Position numbers and translations under genes: made by a program. Of a DNA stretch of 34,293 bases, positions 1-8,523 are shown in pieces. The stretch comes from Thermoactinomyces daqus (GTDB lineage: Bacteria > Bacillota > Bacilli > Thermoactinomycetales > Thermoactinomycetaceae): the NCBI RefSeq assembly GCF_000763315.1, contig NZ_JPST01000066.1, positions 1-34,293 on the forward strand. Reading direction: 5' to 3'. The notes under the pieces are model-generated. The model saw only the letters and a list, made by a program, of their open reading frames with translations. It did no database searches and was not told where the DNA came from. How positions within the stretch are numbered: position 1 is the stretch's first letter; every line of letters starts with the position of its first letter.

Positions 1-4
1 CAAG

Positions 5-29
5 CCACCTCGTTGGAGGTGGTTTTTTT
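5..29 (+). terminator. Rho-independent terminator of an upstream gene
   Basis: A perfect 7-bp stem (CCACCTC/GAGGTGG) with a GTTG loop is followed by seven T residues. It presumably ends a plus-strand gene lying left of the window. Confidence 0.85.
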
Positions 30-88
30 GTATCTGTAAAAGCCAGTGGGTCAAGAAACGATCGAGAAAACCAACCTCTGACTTCAGT

Positions 89-126
89 TATGCCGTATTC
101 GATATGCTATGCCGTATTCGATATGC
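89..126. repeat. Two tandem copies of a 19-bp unit
   Basis: The unit TATGCCGTATTCGATATGC occurs at 89-107 and again, directly abutting, at 108-126. The second copy runs into the pepV-like relic, so the repeat lies exactly at one edge of that duplicated fragment and probably arose with it. Confidence 0.85.
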
Positions 127-291
127 CCTGCATAGCCATCGACATTTTTGGTTTTAAAACCGTCCCTCTCGCCCAATTTGAGAATATATTCCAGCGCTTC
201 GGCAATTTTCCGGCCAAACGGGGCTCCCAATCCGCTGTCGGCGTCATCCAAAACGCTTTCAATCGCCAGGAACTTTTTCAGTTCTTCCAGC
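112..291 (-). pseudogene. Fragment of a pepV-like dipeptidase gene
   Basis: The reverse complement of these 180 bases aligns without gaps to bases 9833-10012 of the intact pepV gene in this window; I count 5 mismatches by eye (about 97% identity). It would encode about 60 residues near the N-terminus of PepV (LEELKKFLAIESVLDDADSG and onward), with no start codon, no catalytic domain and no homology on either side. It is therefore a relic of a second copy, or of a local duplication or inversion, and not a functional gene. The open frame on the opposite strand at 90-323 is only its shadow. Confidence 0.85.
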
Positions 292-539
292 TAGATGGGA
301 GTGGGCGTCAGATGAGGGGATGAGCTGGTCTTGCACTCTTTTTTTGAACTCTCTGGGATCGTGGTGAAATTGGAACAGATGATACATGGGAAACGGTTCA
401 AAGCAATCCGGATGTTATGATCGACTGCAAGGATTCTGCTGTTCTTCTCAAATATCGATGAAGAGCGCTGTTTTCCTCTGTGAGGGAGATCAGATGGAAG
501 AGATGTTAATGGTATGCAAAAGAGCAGGAGAAGGATGGA

Positions 540-704
540 TTGTGTATTGATTCCTCCAAATGTGCCCCTTCAGTTAGTTGCACCGTTGCACGTTCACCAA
601 ATGGATCCGCGAAGATCAAAGAATCTGCACCAGGATATCCAGTGGTGCTCTCGGCGGAACAATTTGGAAGGCTCTCAAGTCAAGCACATGGTAAGGAAAC
701 ATAA
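540..704 (+). CDS. Possible small DUF397-like protein (uncertain)
   Basis: This is a 54-residue frame from a TTG start preceded by AGGAG about 10 bases upstream. It reads in part VARSPNGSAKIKESAPGYP followed by VVLSAEQFGRL, with two Cys residues upstream. The layout (Ser/Cys-rich start, then VA..., then a polar stretch, then PVVLS.E.F..L) resembles the short DUF397 domain, common in actinomycetes, but the resemblance is from memory and weak. The region looks decayed: neighbouring frames are interrupted. It could be a real small gene, a remnant, or chance. Confidence 0.3.
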   Translation: MCIDSSKCAPSVSCTVARSPNGSAKIKESAPGYPVVLSAEQFGRLSSQAHGKET

Positions 705-1076
705 GCCGGAAAAATCCATCACGGATGCCGATGGGCTGAGTTTGACGCCATGTTGGAACATAAGGCAAAATTGGTTTGGAAGAAGTTTTGGCAAGGGTTA
801 GCAAAACTTTTCCTTTCACCGTTCTTGCTACGGGAAAAGAAGCAAAGACAAACCTCCCGCGTTTTGGCAATGACAACAAGGGCATGAAAGCTGTCAAAAG
901 CGGGGCGGGGAATGATCCGTCGCAGACAGGGATTTGGAAATACGGGAAGATTGCAGGGACAACGCAACCCGTACCTGCAATACACTTTTACAGAAAGAAA
1001 GAATGACGCTCCAAAAAACGTAAAAATACAAACATGGGCAACAAAATTTCAGAATAAATTTAAATCAAAATTCCTG
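705..1076. other. No convincing gene (372 bases)
   Basis: A 76-codon frame at 776-1006 (+) and one at 719-985 (-) are open but lack a ribosome binding site and any recognisable family. A frame beginning MLEHKAKLVWKKFWQGLAKL near 750 stops after about 45 codons. The stretch may be decayed coding DNA. Confidence 0.5.
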
Positions 1077-1108
1077 TTGACATTATAATTGAACCTGTGT
1101 AATATAAT
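1077..1108 (+). promoter_or_regulatory. Probable sigma-A promoter of the tRNA cluster
   Basis: A perfect -35 TTGACA at 1077-1082 is followed by TAATAT at 1100-1105 (17-bp spacer). An overlapping perfect TATAAT at 1103-1108 would need a 20-bp spacer. It lies about 65 bases ahead of the first tRNA. Confidence 0.65.
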
Positions 1109-1172
1109 ATTTGTCGATGCGATACGAAGTAAAAAATGCCTCGATTGAGACAAATGATTTGCTAAGTAACAT

Positions 1173-1266
1173 GGAGAGATGTCCGAGTTGGCCGAAGGAG
1201 CACGATTGGAAATCGTGTAGGCGGGCAAAACCCGTCTCGAGGGTTCGAATCCCTCTCTCTCCGCCA
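1173..1266 (+). tRNA. tRNA-Ser (GGA)
   Basis: A complete class II cloverleaf: acceptor GGAGAGA/TCTCTCC, anticodon loop TTGGAAA giving anticodon GGA at 1208-1210, a long variable arm (GGCGGGCAAAACCCGTC), TpsiC arm GAGGGTTCGAATCCCTC, and an encoded CCA end. It is the first gene of a seven-tRNA cluster. Confidence 0.97.
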
Positions 1267-1303
1267 CTTAACAAATGATGATCGAGGAAAGAGGACTGAA
1301 TAA

Positions 1304-1379
<76 letters not shown>

Positions 1380-1384
1380 CTTTC

Positions 1385-1460
<76 letters not shown>

Positions 1461-1464
1461 TTGA

Positions 1465-1538
1465 AGGGGCGTAGTTTAATGGCAGAACAGAGGTCTCCAA
1501 AACCTCCAGTGTGGGTTCGATTCCTACCGCCCCTGCCA
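1465..1538 (+). tRNA. tRNA-Trp (CCA)
   Basis: A 74-nt cloverleaf. The acceptor AGGGGCG pairs with CGCCCCT only when the gene starts at A1465. Anticodon loop CTCCAAA gives anticodon CCA. The GCCA end is encoded. Confidence 0.96.
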
Positions 1539-1571
1539 GTATGATCGTATTGCTGATGAATCGATTCATAT

Positions 1572-1645
<74 letters not shown>

Positions 1646-1663
1646 TGAAAAATTGATAATCGT

Positions 1664-1751
1664 GCGGACGTGGCGGAATTGGCAGACGCGCAAGATTCAG
1701 GTTCTTGTGGCCGCAAGGCTGTGGGGGTTCGAGTCCCTTCGTCCGCACCAA
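1664..1751 (+). tRNA. tRNA-Leu (CAG)
   Basis: An 88-nt class II tRNA with acceptor GCGGACG/CGTCCGC, anticodon stem CAAGA/TCTTG around loop TTCAGGT (anticodon CAG), a long variable arm (TGGCCGCAAGGCTG region) and an encoded ACCA end. Confidence 0.96.
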
Positions 1752-1755
1752 TATG

Positions 1756-1831
<76 letters not shown>

Positions 1832-1837
1832 AAAAAA

Positions 1838-1870
1838 GGATCGGTCGTTTTGATCGATCCTTTTTATTTT
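1838..1870 (+). terminator. Terminator of the tRNA cluster
   Basis: GGATCGGTC/GATCGATCC form a 9-bp stem (one G.T pair) with a GTTTT loop and then a T-rich tail. An A7 run precedes the stem on the plus strand, so the same hairpin can end the convergent gene that stops at 1870. Confidence 0.9.
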
Positions 1871-2484
1871 TATTTGGTCGCATAATCTGATTTTGGCTGG
1901 GCCCATTTAACGTTTTTCTCCAGTTCCTGGATCAGACCGGGTTGATCAAAATCGAAATAATCGATCGGCTTGGGCTGTTTCTCTGCTGCCTTCTTATCAC
2001 TTTCATAGACGGGTTCCTCTTTTTCTTTTGTGGAATCTTTTGTTGAATCATTGAGAGCCACGACAGGAGAAAGCTGGGAAGTCGAATGGGTGGATGGGCT
2101 TTTCTCCTTCAAATGGGGCACATGCGTGCTGATCCGTTCCTGGTTCGTTGCCGAATCGGTTTCATTTGCGGGGAGTGATGTGCTTTTTTCCGTTTGTGGA
2201 TTGCTTCGGGAAGCGATTTGACGGGGTGACGGGCTTTCAGTCTTGTGATCCGTGGCTGTTTGGATCACTTCTGTTTTGGGTTCAGGATTCTGGATGACTG
2301 GTGCAGCATCGGTTTGATTTCTGACCGCAGCGGTGGAAGTGAGACAGTAGGCGCCGAATGACATGATCGAGCATGCAACGCCGGCACTGATAAACCCAAT
2401 CGCTTTTCGTCTGATCTGTAAGCTGAAGTCTTCGGGAGACAAATCGTCCGGCTTGCGAACCGGAGTATTCTGTTTACCTTTCAT
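1870..2484 (-). CDS. Single-pass membrane protein with Ser/Thr-rich tail, function unknown
   Basis: A 204-residue protein of no family I recognise. Residues 1-28 are polar and basic (MKGKQNTPVRKPDDLSPEDF...RRK), about 29-50 form one hydrophobic membrane segment (IGFISAGVACSIMSFGAYCL), and the remainder is a low-complexity region rich in Ser, Thr, Pro, Glu and Lys, ending in a short ordered-looking segment (PIDYFDFDQPGLIQELEKNV). This suggests an inner-end anchor with a long extended outer tail. The ATG at 2484 was chosen because GGGAGG lies 8 bases upstream; the frame stays open for 31 more codons but has no good start there. It is transcribed alone, convergent to the tRNA cluster, with which it shares a terminator. 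Confidence 0.75.
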   Translation of the reverse strand: MKGKQNTPVRKPDDLSPEDFSLQIRRKAIGFISAGVACSIMSFGAYCLTSTAAVRNQTDAAPVIQNPEPKTEVIQTATDHKTESPSPRQIASRSNPQTEKSTSLPANETDSATNQERISTHVPHLKEKSPSTHSTSQLSPVVALNDSTKDSTKEKEEPVYESDKKAAEKQPKPIDYFDFDQPGLIQELEKNVKWAQPKSDYATK

Positions 2485-2650
2485 TGAGGAAACCTCCCTG
2501 CCTCGCGGTTTCGACGGATTTAAAAATAGAGGGAATAAAGAAAAGATTATGTCGATGGTAATAGAATAAATTCGCAACCTTACGCGGAAATTCCTTCCAT
2601 GATTCCGGTGTATCCAAAGAAACTTTTTCCACAGAGCGAGGATGAAATTT

Positions 2651-2692
2651 AAAAGGAGCTCTTTCGAGTTTTTTACTGAAAGAGCCCTTTTC
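2651..2692 (-). terminator. Terminator downstream of mnmA
   Basis: Read on the minus strand, an A/T-flanked hairpin (GGGCTCTTTC/GAAAGAGCTCC, loop about 12 nt) ends in TTTT, 10 bases past the mnmA stop codon. The symmetric AAAAGG...CCTTTT flanks would allow use in both directions. Confidence 0.85.
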
Positions 2693-2702
2693 CAAGTTCT
2701 AT

Positions 2703-3857
<1,155 letters not shown>

Positions 3858-3859
3858 TT

Positions 3860-3888
3860 ATTATACCGAAATCCTTTTATTTCAACAA
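3860..3888 (-). promoter_or_regulatory. Probable mnmA promoter
   Basis: On the minus strand TTGTTG (3883-3888) and TATAAT (3860-3865) are separated by 17 bases, about 70 bases upstream of the mnmA start. Confidence 0.65.
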
Positions 3889-4251
3889 ACAAAGGAATCA
3901 ATGGAACCAAATGGCACAATCGTAGCGCCTGCATTTGCCCCTGAAGGAGAACGATCTTGGTGAACGGTTCATTTTGCCGGAAACATTGAATAAACTGGAT
4001 TTACATCATCCCCGTCCATGTTTGAAGGGGAGCGAGCCATCGGCTGTCGTAGCGCTCGGGAGGAAGTTTCCTTAACAGCGGTGCAAGTGAAAAACGTGGA
4101 TGGGAAATGAAAAATGCCGCAAGATTGTCAATCGCTCCGCCGGCCGGATGTTGTCAAATGAGTACAGTTCAAGTAAGCTAAAATCAAACTGGTACACCAG
4201 AAGGTGAAGGGACATCCCTTCAACCAAAAAGCCGACTCAGAAGGAGGGCTT
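3889..4251. other. Intergenic stretch with a possible decayed coding remnant
   Basis: A frame at 3926-4075 (+) is open for 49 codons and reads like protein (ending LDLHHPRPCLKGSEPSAVVA and a few more residues) but has no ATG or ribosome binding site and no recognised family. The rest presumably holds the promoter of the lipoprotein gene at 4252, which I could not place with confidence. Confidence 0.35.
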
Positions 4252-5835
4252 ATGCAAAAAAGAAAGTTTTGTTTTCTGCTATTCGGGATGCTTGTCGCTG
4301 CCTTTTCTCTGAGTGGTTGCTCTCCGGTGCTCCAGCAAATCAAACAGACGGCAGGAAGCCAAATTGATAAGCCGGACCAACTAAATCATTTGGATCAACT
4401 GGCGATCAAAGACAATCAATCAACCCAGGAGGAAAAGGAAATCGAACAAGATGATCTTCCGCGAAGCCCGGCTCCACATACGGACTTGCCGGATATCCTT
4501 GCAGACCGGGGAGAAGGAGAATACGCCGGCGACAAGTACAACCAATCAAGGGTGATCAAGGCGTTGAAGCAGATGCCGAAAGGATTGTCGGATGACAAAG
4601 CGTATGCTTATCTGTTAGGGTTGGTTGGCGAAAATTATAAAAATGATGTTCAGTTTTTTGATGAATTGGGTAAAACCAGCTATGAAGATAAAGTGAATGC
4701 ATGGCAGCAGGTCGCTAACCGATGGAAGGCAGACACAACGCAAAAATCCGGTGCGAATTCATCTGCTTCAGCCAGCACGTTGCCGGCAAAACCCACTGCT
4801 CCGAAAAAAATAAATTTTGTCGTCCTTTTGGATACAAGCAAGAGCATGGACGGGGAAATAAATGGAAAGACGAAGATGGATTATGCCAAAGAGGCGATCC
4901 AAAAATTTGCCGACTCCCTGCCCAAGGATAAGACGGCTTTTCAGTTGAGGGTTTACGGCAATCAGGGAAGTGCCGAGGAAAAGGACAAACCGCTTTCTTG
5001 CCAAAGCACCGCCAAATTGGTTTCGGGTGCCGTGCCGGATCAGTCCAAATGGAAGGAAGTGCTGGACAAGATCAAACCGACCGGCTATACTCCCATGGCC
5101 CTCGCGATTCTAACCAGCAAGCAGGACATGATGCCGGGGGCTCCGACGCAAGCGGAAAATCAGTTGATCATCGTCAGCGACGGCTATGAAAACTGTGGCG
5201 GTGATCCGGTTAAGGCGGCTGAGAATCTCCACCTCTCCAACGCGCTGGCCAATGTTCATGTCATCGGCATCGATGTCGATCCGAAAACGGAAACCAAACT
5301 GAAGCAAGTGACCGATGTCACAGGTGGCGACTATACAGCGGTTGACGATCCGAAAAAATTGGATCAAGCCTTTCAAGAGCGAAAGCTCTCTTTGAAAATG
5401 GCCAATTCTCCATGGCAAATGAGAGCGCTTGATTCGATCATCAAAGAGCACCGTTTGGATGAAAATCGGCTGGAGCAGTTTCATGACAATCTGGTCGGCA
5501 AGATCGAGCAAGAATACAACCGCCTGGATCAGGCGAACCATTTCGTTGAAAAGACAGGCAAAGTCGATACGGAAACCTTCGACACGATTAATAATTGGAT
5601 TCATGAACGCAAATCCCAATTGAAGGATTATTCCGATCGGCGCCAGCAGGAAATCTCTATGGAGCTGGATAAGAACTGGCAAAATCAGGCGAACGTTCTG
5701 CTTGATGACTGGAGCAAAGAAGGCGGAGATAAAACCGAGATTATTAAACAGGCCAAGCAATTGTTGCAAAACGATCTGTTGAAAAAACAAATGGATTTGT
5801 ATAAACTGAAACAAAATCAAGCAGACGTGCACTAG
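4252..5835 (+). CDS. von Willebrand factor A domain lipoprotein (YwmC/YwmD-like)
   Basis: A 527-residue secreted lipoprotein. A type II signal peptide ends in the lipobox LSGC, so C23 would carry the lipid anchor. After a Gln/Asp/Glu-rich linker a vWA fold begins at about residue 187 (INFVVLLDTSKSM). Its MIDAS metal site looks intact: D194-x-S196-x-S198, a Thr in GYTPMA at about 279, and D310 in IVSDGYE. From about 380 to the end the protein is charged and predominantly helical, probably coiled coil. vWA lipoproteins are metal-dependent binding modules in the envelope; B. subtilis YwmC and YwmD are similar in kind, with no established role that I know. The start was chosen by AAGGAGGG 5 bases upstream; an in-frame ATG at 4204 lacks such a site and would spoil the signal peptide. 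The next small gene follows after 27 bases. Confidence 0.88.
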   Translation: MQKRKFCFLLFGMLVAAFSLSGCSPVLQQIKQTAGSQIDKPDQLNHLDQLAIKDNQSTQEEKEIEQDDLPRSPAPHTDLPDILADRGEGEYAGDKYNQSRVIKALKQMPKGLSDDKAYAYLLGLVGENYKNDVQFFDELGKTSYEDKVNAWQQVANRWKADTTQKSGANSSASASTLPAKPTAPKKINFVVLLDTSKSMDGEINGKTKMDYAKEAIQKFADSLPKDKTAFQLRVYGNQGSAEEKDKPLSCQSTAKLVSGAVPDQSKWKEVLDKIKPTGYTPMALAILTSKQDMMPGAPTQAENQLIIVSDGYENCGGDPVKAAENLHLSNALANVHVIGIDVDPKTETKLKQVTDVTGGDYTAVDDPKKLDQAFQERKLSLKMANSPWQMRALDSIIKEHRLDENRLEQFHDNLVGKIEQEYNRLDQANHFVEKTGKVDTETFDTINNWIHERKSQLKDYSDRRQQEISMELDKNWQNQANVLLDDWSKEGGDKTEIIKQAKQLLQNDLLKKQMDLYKLKQNQADVH

Positions 5836-5862
5836 TGACAAAAAGGCAAGGGAGAATCATCG

Positions 5863-6192
5863 ATGGATACGGTGCCGTTTGAGTTTCGATACGACCAGCG
5901 GCTGGGGATCAAGCGTCCCTTTTTACATCAGGAATATGAGGCGTTGTCTAAAGAACTTCAAGATGAATTTGAATTGAAATGCCAGGAGATTTGTTCGCAA
6001 ATTCCTGAACGGGTCAAGATGTTGGAAAGGGAGTATATGCAGAAATTCAATGATCTGAAGGAAATGGACGACGAAACTTCATTTTTGCGGCTGACGGAGG
6101 AAATGAATGAGTTGTCAAGGCGAATTTGCGATTTGAATATCCTATACTTACATATTGAAGGAACCTATCTGGCCGCAAATGTTCACGCCTGA
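5863..6192 (+). CDS. Small helical protein, operon partner of the vWA lipoprotein
   Basis: A 109-residue soluble protein that I do not recognise. It starts MDTVPFEFRYDQRLGIKRPF and then consists of charged amphipathic helices (residues about 25-100) with heptad-like spacing. There is no signal peptide, membrane segment or Cys motif. GGGAG lies about 9 bases before the ATG, and the gene begins 27 bases after the lipoprotein gene with a shared terminator right behind, so the two are almost certainly co-transcribed. Because the lipoprotein is extracytoplasmic and this protein is cytoplasmic, a direct complex is not implied. Confidence 0.75.
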   Translation: MDTVPFEFRYDQRLGIKRPFLHQEYEALSKELQDEFELKCQEICSQIPERVKMLEREYMQKFNDLKEMDDETSFLRLTEEMNELSRRICDLNILYLHIEGTYLAANVHA

Positions 6193-6196
6193 ACGG

Positions 6197-6230
6197 AGGC
6201 GCCAAGCCGAAAAGGAGCTTGGCGCCTTTT
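6197..6230 (+). terminator. Terminator of the vWA operon
   Basis: A perfect 11-bp stem (AGGCGCCAAGC/GCTTGGCGCCT) with a 9-nt loop and TTTT tail starts 5 bases after the stop codon. Confidence 0.92.
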
Positions 6231-6349
6231 ATGTTGCTTCCAATCTTTATCACTTTACTAAATTAACGAATTAATATAGTATACATAAATGTGTGCGATA
6301 AAATTGGCATTTATATCGATATAAAGCTCATCAATGGAGTGAATGAAGA

Positions 6350-7771
6350 ATGGGACAACAAAGGCAATTGGGTTTATGGGCGCTGATGGCAGCCATCATC
6401 GGTTCGGTGATCGGGGGAGCAGCCTTTAATCTGCCCAAGGATATGGCATCAGCCGCCAACAGCGGAGCGGTGATGATCGCCTGGCTGATTACGGGGGCGG
6501 GAATGGTGATGCTGGCCCTGGTATTCCAAAATTTGACCTTGCGCAAAAGCGAACTGACCGGGGGAATCTACAGCTATGCGCGGGCGGGATTCGGAGCGTT
6601 TATCGGGTTTAACAGCGCGTGGGGTTATTGGATTGCCTCGATTTTGGGACTGGTTTCCTTTATTCCGCTTTTGTTCAGCACCCTGAATTATTTTTATCCG
6701 ATCTTTGGAGAGGGAAACAATCTTCCTTCTCTGCTGGGCGGAACCCTTTTTGTCTGGGCTTTTCATTTTTTGGTCATGCGCGGGGTGAAAGAGGCGGCTT
6801 TTGTCAACTTTATCACCACGATTGGAAAATTGATGCCTATTTTCATTTTCATCATCTTCCTGGTCTTTGCCTTTCACCGCGGAATCTTTTTCACGGACTT
6901 CTGGGGAAACGGTTCGTTTTCCTGGACTCTTATCATGAAACAGGTAAAGGATTCGATGCTGGTTACCTTATGGGCATTTGTCGGTATTGAAGGAGCCGTT
7001 GTTTTGTCCGGAAGGGCCAAACGGCATCGGGATGTCGGCACGGCGACCGTATTCGGTTTATTGGGCACATTGTTGGTCTATATGCTGATCTCCATTTTGT
7101 CCTTGGGGGTTTTGAGCAGAGAGCAACTGCAGGCGTTGCCGGAGCCGTCCATGGCTTATGTTCTCGCTAAGATCGTCGGACCGTGGGGGGCTGTTCTTAT
7201 CAATGTCGGGTTGATCATTTCGATTGCGGGAGCGATGTTGAGCTGGATTCTGCTCACGATTGAGATTCCCTATGTGGCTGCGCAGGATGGCATGTTTCCC
7301 CGCAGCTTTATGCGGGAAAACCGCAAAAATACGCCGATCGTTTCCCTGTGGTGGACAAGCCTGATCACGGAAGCATTCGTCATTATCGTTCATTTCTCCG
7401 CATCCACTTATCAGGCGGTTTATTCGATGGCCAGTGTGGCGGTTTTAATTCCCTACCTCCTGTCAACACTATATCAATTAAAGTTGGTAAAAACGGGGGA
7501 AACTTATCTTAATGATAAAGATAAAGTGCGGGATGGTCTGATCGGATTTCTGGCTGCACTTTATTCTTGCTGGCTCCTGTATGCCGCGGGCCTGGATTAT
7601 TTGCTGATGGTCTCTTCTCTTTATCTGGCGGGATTTGTGCTCTACATCCCCATGCAACTGTCCAGGAAGAGAAAGCTGTTCAAAGGCCAGGACTGGCTGG
7701 TCGCCTTGACCATTTCCGGTGCGGGAATCGCAGCGATCGGGATGATCCTCACCGGCAACTTATCCCCATAA
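6350..7771 (+). CDS. APC-superfamily amino-acid permease or antiporter (ArcD-like)
   Basis: A 473-residue polytopic membrane protein with about 12 hydrophobic segments. The first segment carries the glycine-rich motif typical of the basic amino acid/polyamine antiporter family (LMAAIIGSVIGGAAFNLPKD, residues about 12-31), followed by the ELTGGIYSYARAGFG signature of transmembrane segment 2-3. Arginine-ornithine antiporter ArcD and lysine permeases are the closest characterised relatives I can name, so transport or exchange of arginine, ornithine or lysine is likely but the substrate is inferred. No arginine deiminase genes are adjacent, which weakens a catabolic assignment. GGAGTG lies 8-9 bases before the ATG. 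Upstream, TTTACT and TAGTAT with a 17-bp spacer (near 6252-6281) may form its promoter. Confidence 0.85.
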   Translation: MGQQRQLGLWALMAAIIGSVIGGAAFNLPKDMASAANSGAVMIAWLITGAGMVMLALVFQNLTLRKSELTGGIYSYARAGFGAFIGFNSAWGYWIASILGLVSFIPLLFSTLNYFYPIFGEGNNLPSLLGGTLFVWAFHFLVMRGVKEAAFVNFITTIGKLMPIFIFIIFLVFAFHRGIFFTDFWGNGSFSWTLIMKQVKDSMLVTLWAFVGIEGAVVLSGRAKRHRDVGTATVFGLLGTLLVYMLISILSLGVLSREQLQALPEPSMAYVLAKIVGPWGAVLINVGLIISIAGAMLSWILLTIEIPYVAAQDGMFPRSFMRENRKNTPIVSLWWTSLITEAFVIIVHFSASTYQAVYSMASVAVLIPYLLSTLYQLKLVKTGETYLNDKDKVRDGLIGFLAALYSCWLLYAAGLDYLLMVSSLYLAGFVLYIPMQLSRKRKLFKGQDWLVALTISGAGIAAIGMILTGNLSP

Positions 7772-7789
7772 TTTACCATTGTAAAGTTT

Positions 7790-7818
7790 TTGTTAATCAA
7801 GATTAAAGGATTTATAAA
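7790..7818 (+). promoter_or_regulatory. Probable promoter of the DUF47-pit operon
   Basis: TTGTTA (7790-7795) and TATAAA (7813-7818) with a 17-bp spacer, 85 bases before the GTG start. I looked for PhoP boxes (TTNACA repeats with 5-bp spacing) and saw none that convinced. Confidence 0.6.
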
Positions 7819-7902
7819 AAGTGTGTTGAACCGGTTTTCAGTACACAATATTAAAGATTAATATATTCTTGGTTGAATTTTGGTTGACTGGGAGGAAATC
7901 AC

Positions 7903-8523
7903 GTGCTTTTTAACCGCTCTAAGGATCGCCTTTTTTATCAAATGATGGTGGATGCCACAGCCAATATCATTGAAGCTGTGCAATTGTTCCGTGAGAATGT
8001 GGAAACACTCGAAGAGAAAGAAAGATATGCGGAGCAAATCAAAGAGCTGGAAAGCAAAGGGGATGAGTATACTCACCTGCTCATCAAAGAGTTGAATCAA
8101 ACCTTTGTGACTCCGCTCGATCATGAAGATATTTTAAAATTGGCACAAACCTTGGACGATGTGATCGACGGGATCGAAGCGTGTGCCGCCCGTTTCGTTT
8201 ATATGCATGTTGACAATCCCACCCCGTATCTCAGCAAATTTGGGGAGATCTTTGAAAAATCGGCCGTGTACCTGCAAGACGCCTTCAGGGCTTTGGAAAA
8301 AAGGGACTATGCCGGGATTCGCAAGATCTCGATTGAAATCAATATGCTGGAGAATGAAGCGGATAAATTAATGCGTGAAGGAATCAGCTCTCTGTTTGAG
8401 GAGCCGGTCGACTTGATCCAGTTAATCAAGATGAAAGAAATCTACGAAAAACTGGAGGACGTGACAGATACCTTTGAAGACGTGATGGATATCATGGAAA
8501 GCGTGGTCATGAAGTATGCTTGA
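7903..8523 (+). CDS. DUF47 family phosphate transport accessory protein
   Basis: A 206-residue, all-helical protein of the PhoU-like DUF47 (YkaA) family. It contains repeated acidic helices (AEQIKELESKGDEYTH, LAQTLDDVIDGIEACAARF, YEKLEDVTDTFEDVMDIMES). DUF47 proteins are encoded next to Pit transporters and are thought to regulate them or to bind metal-phosphate, in a PhoU-like way. The GTG start at 7903 has GGGAGGA 8 bases upstream. The reading frame overlaps the start of pit by 8 bases, so translation of the two is coupled. Confidence 0.92.
   Translation: MLFNRSKDRLFYQMMVDATANIIEAVQLFRENVETLEEKERYAEQIKELESKGDEYTHLLIKELNQTFVTPLDHEDILKLAQTLDDVIDGIEACAARFVYMHVDNPTPYLSKFGEIFEKSAVYLQDAFRALEKRDYAGIRKISIEINMLENEADKLMREGISSLFEEPVDLIQLIKMKEIYEKLEDVTDTFEDVMDIMESVVMKYA

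Noticed and set aside
5110-5841. 243-codon minus-strand frame inside the vWA lipoprotein gene
   Set aside because: It is a shadow of the coding strand with no ribosome binding site; its hydrophobic look comes from the complement of Lys/Glu/Gln-rich codons.
6231-6349. ArgR/AhrC operator upstream of the ArcD-like permease
   Set aside because: The AT-rich stretch has words vaguely like ARG boxes, but no palindrome good enough to claim.
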